A DNA stretch of 22,037 bases, from positions 1-22,037 of IMG/VR virus record IMGVR_UViG_3300046532_000629. One strand, written 5' to 3'. Made by a program: the position numbers and the translations under genes. How positions within the stretch are numbered: position 1 is the first letter of the stretch; every line of letters starts with the position of its first letter. Shown one piece after another: positions 13,473 through 20,187 of the stretch. Source of the stretch: a virus. The notes beneath the pieces were generated by a model, which was not told the DNA's origin, ran no database searches, and saw only the letters and a program-made list of their open reading frames with translations.

Positions 13473-15173
13473 TTACATTTTTTCGTCTGTTACGACTTTA
13501 AATTTTGGTAGTTTTCTTTCTTGTTTTAACATCTTTAAAATGTCTTTACTGTTAACATCAAAAAATTGAACGGTTTCCTTTTCGTTTTCAATTTCACTTG
13601 CTCTTGACATATACCATTCTCCACCAATTACATCCATTGCCCTAGAAGCTTCATTTCTATTATTAAATCGAATTTCAAGATACATATTACCACTACCTTT
13701 TGCTTCATTAGTAGTGCGAGTTAATTTTCCATTAGATTCTTTTATAGACTTAATAAAGTCTCTCTTACCTGCTTTGTACATTTGAACAACACCACTATGG
13801 TCTGTTATCATGTACATGGATTGGATTGCTTCCAATTCTTTTGGTTTCAATCCTTTAATCTCTTTATTCCAGTAGTTTGCAATGTTCTTGTTAACACCTT
13901 TCTTCTGAGGTAGATATGGGTCTCCCTCGACCTGCATATTACCTGCAATTGGTGTATCTTCTTTGAACATAAATCCTACTTCTTTAACTCTTACTGATTC
14001 ACCAAAGTTTGCATAGTTAAGTGCTTTCTCAACGTCCTTATCTTTAGAGAGTCCTTTCTTAAGTTTTTCAATCTGTTTGATTGCATAAGAGTATGCACCA
14101 CCATGGTCAAGTGCGATTTCAACAGCCTTTTTAGTCATTTTATCACTGACTTTATTCCTTCTAAAGTAAACAGAAATCTCTTGTCCAGTAAGTTTAGCAC
14201 CGCTCATATCCTTTTTGTTTTTTGCTTTGTTTACAGCCCATCTCGCACTATTAGCACCACCGTCTCTATATGCTTCTTCTATCTCTTCTTTAACACCTTC
14301 TTTGATTTTACCTTTAATTAAATCATCAAGGTTATTATCTAACCATTCAATGAATTCGTCTTCATCGTCTCCACGAATCTCACCATTGGAACTTGCCCAA
14401 CTAGTAAGTTCGTCTTCTGCTTTCTTAGATAGTTCTAGGTTACCACTTTTTTGTACTTTCTGAAGTTCTCTTTTGTGTTTACGAACTATGTCTTGAATCT
14501 TCTTACCTTCTGATATAGTTTCTTCTTTAACACCCATTACTTTGTGTGCAATATGTACTAGAGTTTGAATGTTTGATTTCTCCATTCTATCTTTGTTTTG
14601 GTCGTTTACTTTATCGTAAACTGTTAAAATCATAGATGCAGTAAACATATCTAACATGACTCCGCCAACTTTTGTTGCAGATTTAGTATCTACAATCTTT
14701 TTGATATCTGGCATCAAGTCTTTTGCTTCAAGTAAAGAATCATAGTTCTTAAGAATTTCTGTTTCTTCACCCATTTTAAGAGGTTTTTTCTTTTGACTGT
14801 AGTAATCTTTAAGGAAGTCTTTAGCGTTTTGTAGAGATATCTTGTGGTCTCTTGCAAGTTCTTTCGCAGTTGCACCTTGTTGAATATCTATAAGTAGTTC
14901 ACTCATTGCACCTTCTGCTATTTCTTCTTCTTCTTCTAGGGGTGTAACGAAGTTATCGTCAAGTTCTTCATTGTAAGGAAATCCTTTAAGGGGATTATCG
15001 AATACCTTAGTGAAAGATTTCTTTTGTTTCTCTTTCTTTTCGTTAATCACTTCATTGATTGTATTGAGATATCTCTCAACGTGTTGGCCAGGAGTATCAT
15101 TTTGATATGCAAGACGAGTTTCCTCTGTCCCCACTTCATGAACTCCATTGTTATTTTTGTTACCGTCTGACAT
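13473..15173 (-). CDS. Large multidomain late protein, 566 residues, probably virion-associated
   Basis: I start at the ATG at 15173 (MSDGNKNNNGVHEVGTEETR), which has GGGG eight bases upstream and overlaps the preceding TAA as TAATG; an in-frame ATG 45 bases earlier lies within the upstream gene. Residues about 92-126 (IDIQQGATAKELARDHKISLQ) resemble a small helix-turn-helix. About 152-197 carry VGGVMLDMFTASMILTVYDKVND, and about 358-388 GGAYSYAIKQIEKLKKGLSK; I recall both as modules shared among late proteins of marine T4-like phages. Acidic runs (EEEEEIAEG) and KEG linkers join the modules. The C-terminal 75 residues look like a small alpha/beta domain. No catalytic motif is seen. Mosaic build and context suggest a capsid-internal or scaffold-related protein; no specific function is claimed. 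Confidence 0.78.
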   Translation of the reverse strand: MSDGNKNNNGVHEVGTEETRLAYQNDTPGQHVERYLNTINEVINEKKEKQKKSFTKVFDNPLKGFPYNEELDDNFVTPLEEEEEIAEGAMSELLIDIQQGATAKELARDHKISLQNAKDFLKDYYSQKKKPLKMGEETEILKNYDSLLEAKDLMPDIKKIVDTKSATKVGGVMLDMFTASMILTVYDKVNDQNKDRMEKSNIQTLVHIAHKVMGVKEETISEGKKIQDIVRKHKRELQKVQKSGNLELSKKAEDELTSWASSNGEIRGDDEDEFIEWLDNNLDDLIKGKIKEGVKEEIEEAYRDGGANSARWAVNKAKNKKDMSGAKLTGQEISVYFRRNKVSDKMTKKAVEIALDHGGAYSYAIKQIEKLKKGLSKDKDVEKALNYANFGESVRVKEVGFMFKEDTPIAGNMQVEGDPYLPQKKGVNKNIANYWNKEIKGLKPKELEAIQSMYMITDHSGVVQMYKAGKRDFIKSIKESNGKLTRTTNEAKGSGNMYLEIRFNNRNEASRAMDVIGGEWYMSRASEIENEKETVQFFDVNSKDILKMLKQERKLPKFKVVTDEKM

Positions 15174-16399
15174 TATTTTTTCCCCTTGTTTTTGTTCTTG
15201 GCAGCTGCTTTTACCCATTCTGCATTTACTCTAAGTCTCGGTTCAGTTCTATTGAACTTTTGCGACACAATTGATAAGTTAGACTTATCGTTATTCATAG
15301 GATTGTTATCTTTATGATGAACATCCTTCCCTTTAATATCTTTTCTATTTTTCAACATTCTTCGTGCTTCATTTCTCTTTGCACGTCTTTTAATTTGTTC
15401 AGGGTCTTTATGGTAGTTCTCATACTCTGATTTGTAATTTCTACCTTCTTTAACACTTTCAGTTTTTATCATATCGCTGTTAAACCTATCAAAGTTTTTC
15501 TTAGCCCATTTTACTGCGGCATCGTGAGATTTAAACTTAATCCTATCTTGTTTAAATCCTTTTTTCTTATTCAGAAAATCAATGTAAAATGTTTCTTCGT
15601 CAATCTCAACTTCTTCGTTCTTGTTCTTATTCTTTGCATCATAGTCTTTGATAGACTTTTTTGCAGACTTCATCATTGCTTTTTGATGTGCCTTTTGTTG
15701 AGACTGATTTCTTTTTCTCATTACATCTGAATGTCGTTCTCCTAATTCTACCTCTTCACCAAACTTAAGGAACAACTTTCCTTGGTCTTGTTTTTTATCA
15801 CTAACAGTTGCACCAACAAATGACCCCAAAGTATTTAACATACCAAGACCTTTTTCTTGGTTCTTTGCAATCTCTTTTCCAACTTGCTTACTAATCTTTC
15901 CCATAACCGTATCAATGACGTGTTGGATGTTTGATACTAACTTACCTTCTTCTAATGAATCTTCTAATGAATGTAAAGTCTGACCAAATTCTTCATTTGC
16001 TTTTCTAAGTGCGTCTCTTTTCTTACCGATTGCATCATCTTCTGTTTCTTTTTCTTTTGCACCTTTGAGTCTATCATTTTCTCTCTCATGACGGTCTTTA
16101 AGTGCTTCAATCTCTGTCTCATGTTTGGTTTTGAGTTTTTCCAACTCGTCAATCTGTTTTGCCTTTGCATTTGCAGATTTAACTGTAACATTGTCTTCCT
16201 TAATAGGATTGGTTGTTTCTTCAGGAACACAATTAGGAACGTCTTTACCATTCTTTTTCTTCATTCCAACTTGCTTATATCCTTTCCAACAAGGGTCTCC
16301 ATCTTGTTTATCATCTTCTGCAAACAACGACCTAAAAGTTTCGATTTTCTCATCACGAGAACCTTTTTGGGCGGCAAGTATTTGGTCTAATATATCCAT
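15173..16399 (-). CDS. Late protein with DPCWKGY motif, coiled coil and C-terminal HNH nuclease-like domain, 408 residues
   Basis: Residues 35-41 (DPCWKGY) and 55-60 (PNCVPE) form a two-cysteine motif recurrent in virion proteins of marine T4-like phages. About 70-140 is a highly charged coiled coil. About 265-310 (FYIDFLNKKKGFKQ...DAAVKWAKK) is a small module. The C-terminus has HNH features: a basic run KRRAKRNEARRMLK, then HHKDNNPMNN with His361, His362 and Asp364, followed by Asn374 in KSNLSIVS and Asn383 in FNR. This matches the HHxDxNPxNN...SNL....N pattern of active HNH enzymes. The gene therefore encodes a possible DNA nickase or nuclease joined to structural modules. The ATG lacks a Shine-Dalgarno; GATAAATA lies five bases upstream. 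A homing role is less likely because the gene shows no intron context. Confidence 0.82.
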   Translation of the reverse strand: MDILDQILAAQKGSRDEKIETFRSLFAEDDKQDGDPCWKGYKQVGMKKKNGKDVPNCVPEETTNPIKEDNVTVKSANAKAKQIDELEKLKTKHETEIEALKDRHERENDRLKGAKEKETEDDAIGKKRDALRKANEEFGQTLHSLEDSLEEGKLVSNIQHVIDTVMGKISKQVGKEIAKNQEKGLGMLNTLGSFVGATVSDKKQDQGKLFLKFGEEVELGERHSDVMRKRNQSQQKAHQKAMMKSAKKSIKDYDAKNKNKNEEVEIDEETFYIDFLNKKKGFKQDRIKFKSHDAAVKWAKKNFDRFNSDMIKTESVKEGRNYKSEYENYHKDPEQIKRRAKRNEARRMLKNRKDIKGKDVHHKDNNPMNNDKSNLSIVSQKFNRTEPRLRVNAEWVKAAAKNKNKGKK

Positions 16400-16404
16400 A
16401 TTGT

Positions 16405-16412
16405 TATTTATC
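16405..16412 (-). promoter_or_regulatory. Late-promoter-like box GATAAATA five bases before the ATG at 16399
   Basis: The minus strand reads GATAAATA, ACAAT, ATG, seven of eight matches to TATAAATA. It includes the TAA stop of the nucleotidyltransferase gene. No Shine-Dalgarno is present before the ATG, so a leaderless late mRNA is plausible. Confidence 0.5.
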
Positions 16413-17709
16413 TCTTTCTCTTGGTTAACTCTTGTTGTTTCCAGTCAAGTGCTACTTTATTGGTGGGAAACTTTGCAGTCCACCCCAACATCTGACCATA
16501 TAATTTACTAGATTTTGCTTCTAGTGACTTAACACTATCGTCATTAAGGATTTCTATAAAGTCCTTACCGAATAATCTCTTAAATCCAGCTGCATTCTTA
16601 GCGACCATTTCATGTTCTGCGATTAAAATCTCAGGGGGTAGTGTTCTTGCTCTCATTGAATTAAGTCGTTGTGCAAGTTCTAAACTGGTCTTAACAAATA
16701 TCATTTTATATTCGTAACCTAGTTTATCTAATTCTTTTTTGTAGTTTTGTATCTTGGATGCTTTTGCACTAGTAGTGTCAAAGATTAATCCCAATCTAGC
16801 AGGAGCGTGGATGGACAATTGTTTATTTGCAATCGCCTTTCCTTTACTTCTAAGTGCATCTCTTTCAGGGTTGACCGTTCCACTACCTGTTTGGGTCATT
16901 TTCATAGACATATTTGCATCTTTCATTAGTCGTTCAAAGTGAGTGTCACTGTTAATCATCTTAAGACCTAACACTTTAAGTGCAAGTGCATCAACCACTG
17001 TTGACTTACCACTTCCTGGCCCACCCATTAAGAACACTGCTTTGAATATACCTTGGTCATAAACACCTTCTGAAAGTAAGTCCTCATACATATAGTTTGG
17101 CATGGTCTCTTCTTTAATACCCATACCATTTCGAACTGCTTTATAAAGTAATTCTTGGTCTCTCTTATTGTTAGATGCAACACCATTTTTAAATGAATCG
17201 AAGTCCCCTTCCTCTGCAGCTTCTCTCATCTTAGATGCAGACATTCCTGACACTAGGTCATCGGAGTCGGGGTCTCTTTCTCCTGCAGATATGATATCAA
17301 TATTAGTAAAGTTATAATAACCATGTTTACCCTTTGAACCGTTGTATTTTCTAATTAAAGTATCGAACTCTCTGACTCTGTCTGAACCCACAACCATTCT
17401 CAGGTCTCTGTATCCTCTTTCATATAACTCAGTAACAATTTGAAACACTTGTCTTGAATTTGAGTTCACTATACCAACTTTTTTTCCGAAGAACTTATTC
17501 ATCCATTTGTATTTTGTTGCATGGTCTAGTGGATTTTTCTTTGGGTCTTGTGAGTGAGACATATACACTAGAGGAACATATCCCCCACTTGATGCTTTCT
17601 TCAATGCATCAACTAATTTTCCGTGGCCAACAGTAGGTGGATTGAATCTACCAAAAGTAAATACAACCTTATCTTGTGTTGCCTCGTTAAATTTTCTAAA
17701 GGTTTTCAT
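16408..17709 (-). CDS. Nucleotidyltransferase fused to a P-loop kinase-like domain, with CTS-like N-terminus, 433 residues
   Basis: Domain 1 (about 14-195) is a cytidylyltransferase/NMN-adenylyltransferase type fold: GRFNPPTVGH at 20-29 gives the T/HxGH nucleotide-binding site, MVVGSDRVREF follows, and SASKMR at 157-162 corresponds to the second signature (ISSTxxR). Domain 2 (about 215-433) is a P-loop enzyme with FLMGGPGSGKST (Walker A at 229-237) and NSDTHFERLM, a kinase or zeta-toxin-like pattern common in phages. LSE at 212-214, between the domains, could be a protease site that separates them. The N-terminus MKTFRKFNEAT resembles the T4 capsid-targeting sequence, one residue shorter. Its ATG overlaps the preceding gene by 14 bases, with AGGA about 12 bases upstream. 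Substrates are unknown; NAD synthesis, sugar- or lipid-nucleotide synthesis, or RNA-end chemistry are all open. Confidence 0.86.
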   Translation of the reverse strand: MKTFRKFNEATQDKVVFTFGRFNPPTVGHGKLVDALKKASSGGYVPLVYMSHSQDPKKNPLDHATKYKWMNKFFGKKVGIVNSNSRQVFQIVTELYERGYRDLRMVVGSDRVREFDTLIRKYNGSKGKHGYYNFTNIDIISAGERDPDSDDLVSGMSASKMREAAEEGDFDSFKNGVASNNKRDQELLYKAVRNGMGIKEETMPNYMYEDLLSEGVYDQGIFKAVFLMGGPGSGKSTVVDALALKVLGLKMINSDTHFERLMKDANMSMKMTQTGSGTVNPERDALRSKGKAIANKQLSIHAPARLGLIFDTTSAKASKIQNYKKELDKLGYEYKMIFVKTSLELAQRLNSMRARTLPPEILIAEHEMVAKNAAGFKRLFGKDFIEILNDDSVKSLEAKSSKLYGQMLGWTAKFPTNKVALDWKQQELTKRKR

Positions 17710-18199
17710 TTTGGTCTATTGTCCTAAATTTCATAAAGGGTTTACCATTAATGGTAATGTCTCCCTTTTCGTTTTTCTCGATTGATTTTACTATTATTTT
17801 TTTGTTCTTGAACTTACCACCGAGTACTGTATCACCAATCTTGATTGGAACTCTAATTGTTTCTCCTAGGAACTCTCCAAAGGTTGACATTCTAAAATCG
17901 TCCTCTACCTTTGCATTCTTTCTCCACTGCCAACATGACCAGTAGTTTGCTTTCCATTTTGGGCCTGGGTCTGTATCACAACCCATTCTTGAACGGAATG
18001 CTTTTAGTCTTTTAGGGTCATCACGTTTGATTTCCATTTCTGAACTACCGAATGTAACTTTGACTACGTTTTTCTTATCGTTTATGACATAGACACCGAA
18101 TTTTTTACTACTACCTGAAGGTAATCGAAAAGGAGAGTTAAGTGTAACCTTTCTTCCTTCGTATTCTGATTCAGTGATTTCTAAGTCGTAAATATCCAT
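17696..18199 (-). CDS. Two-part late protein, 167 residues, with a possible internal start
   Basis: Residues about 14-92 form a compact domain with GRKVTLNSPFRLPSGSSKKF, VYVINDKKNVVKVTFG and KRLKAFRSRMGCDTDPGPKW, ending in NYWSCWQW; I recall this as a recurrent unnamed domain in marine phage proteins (DUF5872-like in pattern), with Cys74 and Cys89. The second part from residue 104 begins MSTFGEFLGET, which itself looks like a capsid-targeting sequence, followed by a small beta domain (VPIKIGDTVLGGKFKNKK). GAGG eleven bases before that internal ATG (17890-17888) could allow a 64-residue shorter product. The main ATG has GGGA six bases upstream and overlaps the preceding stop (TAATG). A fusion of two packaged proteins or a two-product gene are both possible. 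Confidence 0.78.
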   Translation of the reverse strand: MDIYDLEITESEYEGRKVTLNSPFRLPSGSSKKFGVYVINDKKNVVKVTFGSSEMEIKRDDPKRLKAFRSRMGCDTDPGPKWKANYWSCWQWRKNAKVEDDFRMSTFGEFLGETIRVPIKIGDTVLGGKFKNKKIIVKSIEKNEKGDITINGKPFMKFRTIDQNENL

Positions 18200-19404
18200 T
18201 ACTTATCCCATGCCTTAGCTGCGTTGAAGTTGTTCATACTAAATTCCATTCTATCTACAAGTTTTACTGCACTTCCATCTGAATCGATTGCAACATAACC
18301 TTCGGGGTTAACTACTTTGAAACCATTATCAGTCTTTACAAAGGTTCCTATACTCTTTATTCTATTTAGAGAGGTGACAATAAGTGATTTCGACTCAATT
18401 AGATAACCTTGGAATTTTGCGAGATTATCTACCATCGTCTTAATGTTTTTTAGTTCACGCATTATATCTTTACCAATCTGTATCTTGATGTCTTTAGTCT
18501 TCTGCATCTTAACTTTTGCGACTATTTTATCTGACCAGTAAGTCTCAACGTGTTTAAGGTAGTCTGCTCCATTTGGATTCCATTTACCTGCACGGATAAG
18601 GGTATTAGTATACGTTTTGTATGATGCACCTGCAGCTCCTTTTGAATTAAGAACTCCCTGTACGTCATTGAACTTTTTGAGGTTATTTGCTGAGATACCA
18701 TGAAATGCTTTACCTGTATTAGTAAGTGCTTGTGTAAGTTTAAGTGTTTCTCTTGCAGTCATGTTTCCATAACCAGTTTGGTCTTTATATGTTGCATCAT
18801 CTTGCCATACTTTGGATGGTGCAGGTGGAAGTTTTGCACCGAATGATGCAGATAGTCCTTCAATGGATGACCCTGAATAAGTTGTATGCCACACTACACC
18901 TAGTGTTGCTTTATCTATTTCTTTTCCTAACTTTGATTCCTTCTGAACTGCGTACACAATTGTATTTGGTTGGAATGTAATGTAATCTTGTCCGTCCATT
19001 GCAGTGGTACTTTTGTCCCCCGAAGTAAACATTAAGTCTCCTTGCAGGATTTCTTTCATTCCGACACCTGAAAAGGCGTTGAATGCTTCCGTAAATTTTG
19101 TTTTAAGTGTACCGTTTAGGTCGGAAGTGTCGTTGATTTCTTTTATACTAGAATAGAAAAGTCCACCACCTTTATTGAATAATGATTTCTTTGCGATAAA
19201 GAATTTTCCTGTTTCGGGGTGAGGCCCACACCAAATTGCAGGAGCACCGTCCCACTTAACAGTCATGTTGACACGACCCGATGCATTACCTTTCATCATA
19301 TCTCTTAACTCTCTTAAGAAATTGATTGATGCACGACCACCTGCGATACCATTGTTAATGATTTCGTCTTCGAGGTGTTCTAAATGTAAGTTCTTTCCAG
19401 CCAT
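18199..19404 (-). CDS. Ligase/nucleotidyltransferase-like late protein (DUF6267-like), 401 residues
   Basis: I start at the ATG at 19404 (MAGKNLHLEHLEDEI); a TTG 18 bases upstream has no ribosome-binding site. The protein matches the phage family I know as DUF6267. Residues 50-53 are KWDG in TVKWDGAPAIWCG, the form of motif I (KxDG) of covalent nucleotidyltransferases (DNA and RNA ligases, capping enzymes), where the lysine is adenylated. EILQGDLMF at 108-116 sits where motif III is expected, PEGYVAID at 367-374 resembles motif IV (EGxV), and VKLVDR at 380-385 resembles motif V. A long insertion separates III and IV, so the fold assignment is inference. It is one of several late proteins here with nucleic-acid-type domains. 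An ACTAAATA box lies 59 bases upstream. Confidence 0.82.
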   Translation of the reverse strand: MAGKNLHLEHLEDEIINNGIAGGRASINFLRELRDMMKGNASGRVNMTVKWDGAPAIWCGPHPETGKFFIAKKSLFNKGGGLFYSSIKEINDTSDLNGTLKTKFTEAFNAFSGVGMKEILQGDLMFTSGDKSTTAMDGQDYITFQPNTIVYAVQKESKLGKEIDKATLGVVWHTTYSGSSIEGLSASFGAKLPPAPSKVWQDDATYKDQTGYGNMTARETLKLTQALTNTGKAFHGISANNLKKFNDVQGVLNSKGAAGASYKTYTNTLIRAGKWNPNGADYLKHVETYWSDKIVAKVKMQKTKDIKIQIGKDIMRELKNIKTMVDNLAKFQGYLIESKSLIVTSLNRIKSIGTFVKTDNGFKVVNPEGYVAIDSDGSAVKLVDRMEFSMNNFNAAKAWDK

Positions 19405-19463
19405 AAGTTTAGTCTGTTGCAATTAATATTGTAAGTATACACCCTTTTTATAGGTTTGTCTAC

Positions 19464-19471
19464 TATTTAGT
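19464..19471 (-). promoter_or_regulatory. Late-promoter-like box ACTAAATA upstream of the ligase-like gene
   Basis: ACTAAATA on the minus strand lies 59 bases above the ATG at 19404, just below the terminator at 19493-19515. It is a good position for restarting late transcription of the long cluster after termination. The 164 bases between 19404 and 19568 hold only this box, the terminator and no gene. Confidence 0.42.
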
Positions 19472-19492
19472 TAATTAAAAAGGTATGGACAC

Positions 19493-19515
19493 AAAAAAGG
19501 GGTCTTGTAGACCCC
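19493..19515 (-). terminator. Rho-independent terminator after the 129-residue gene
   Basis: On the minus strand GGGGTCT, a three-base loop ACA and AGACCCC form a perfect 7-bp GC-rich stem, directly followed by six T residues. It lies about 50 bases below the stop of the gene at 19568-19957 and is the only clear intrinsic terminator seen in the window. Confidence 0.9.
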
Positions 19516-19567
19516 TGAAACAACTGGGTTGTTTTGTTTTGGTGCGTTGTATACTACTTAGTGTAAG

Positions 19568-19957
19568 TTATTCGGGTATTGACGCAAGCATTTCTGCGTG
19601 ATGATTTCTCATCTCCCCTAGGTCTTCACCTAATGTGGCAGCTTCGGCATCCCAATCTGAACGTCTGTTAGTGAAGTAGTCCCACTGTTCCCATGTATGA
19701 GAGTCTTGGTCTGAACCAACTTCAGTTACGGAAGGGTTTTCAACTCTCCATGCAGGATAGAAGTCTAGAGCACCTGCACCAGTGTAGTCATAGTTACTTT
19801 CGAAAACTAATTCGGTGCCATTCCAATCATTTCTTGTCATGGAGTATGTCTTAGATACACCCGACATCCAATCATGGGTGTTTTGAAAGTTTGTTATTTC
19901 AGCAAGATATGTATCGCAATCTGCCTGTGTGTGGGTCACCCCTTCTGTTAATGCCAT
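19568..19957 (-). CDS. Probable late structural protein, 129 residues, in its own transcription unit
   Basis: Starts MALTEGVTHTQADCDTYLAEI and is rich in Trp, Tyr, Asp and Thr (NDWNGTELVFESNYDYTGAGAL, HTWEQWDYFTNRRSDW), ending in a helical acidic tail. No known domain is recognised. The aromatic, acidic composition with no membrane helix fits an exposed virion protein such as a tail or decoration component. AGGA eight bases before the ATG is a good ribosome-binding site. A perfect TATAAATA late box lies 37 bases upstream and a strong terminator follows, so it is a single-gene late unit, probably highly expressed. Confidence 0.8.
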   Translation of the reverse strand: MALTEGVTHTQADCDTYLAEITNFQNTHDWMSGVSKTYSMTRNDWNGTELVFESNYDYTGAGALDFYPAWRVENPSVTEVGSDQDSHTWEQWDYFTNRRSDWDAEAATLGEDLGEMRNHHAEMLASIPE

Positions 19958-19994
19958 TCTTAATTTCCTATGGTGTTGTTTGAGATTATAAGTT

Positions 19995-20002
19995 TATTTA
20001 TA
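19995..20002 (-). promoter_or_regulatory. Perfect T4-type late promoter TATAAATA
   Basis: Eight of eight matches to the T4 late consensus on the minus strand, 37 bases above the ATG at 19957, giving a leader of about 30 bases with AGGA before the ATG. The TAA stop of the 58-residue gene lies inside the box. It is the best late-promoter match in the window and implies gp55/gp33/gp45-type late transcription. Confidence 0.8.
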
Positions 20003-20174
20003 TTTTTTGCAAAGGTGTCGAGGACAATTTGGACTCTATTTTACCAATTTTTTTAGATAATATGTCAACCTTCTCGTCATCGTGCAATTTCTTTGCATCT
20101 CTTAGTGCTATCTTCAATTCTACTTTCCTCGAAAGCGAATCTAGAACCTCTTGGGATTTTAAATTCTTCTTCAT
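19998..20174 (-). CDS. Small charged helical protein, 58 residues, downstream of gp41
   Basis: Frame from ATG 20174-20172 to TAA 20000-19998. The product starts MKKNLKSQEVLDSLSRKVEL and continues with regular Leu/Ile and Lys/Asp spacing typical of a short coiled coil (KIALRDAKKLHDDEKVDILS). It fills the gap between the helicase gene and the 129-residue gene. Its ATG has no strong Shine-Dalgarno but lies five bases below CCTAAATA. Function unknown; the position next to gp41 suggests a replication accessory, but the promoter type suggests late expression. Confidence 0.68.
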   Translation of the reverse strand: MKKNLKSQEVLDSLSRKVELKIALRDAKKLHDDEKVDILSKKIGKIESKLSSTPLQKI

Positions 20175-20179
20175 ACTTC

Positions 20180-20187
20180 TATTTAGG
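20180..20187 (-). promoter_or_regulatory. Late-promoter-like box CCTAAATA five bases before the ATG at 20174
   Basis: The minus strand reads CCTAAATA, GAAGT, ATG, immediately after the stop of the helicase gene. Same spacing as at 33, 9154, 13185 and 16399, predicting a start of transcription at the start codon. Confidence 0.45.

Noticed and set aside
15948-15971. Direct repeat of a 12-base unit (CTTCTAATGAAT-like) in the HNH protein gene
   Set aside because: Two copies encoding SLE-type residues within a coiled coil; likely a small duplication without function.
15964-16251. A 95-residue Lys-rich minus-strand frame
   Set aside because: It is an out-of-frame reading of the coiled-coil region of the HNH protein; no upstream signal.
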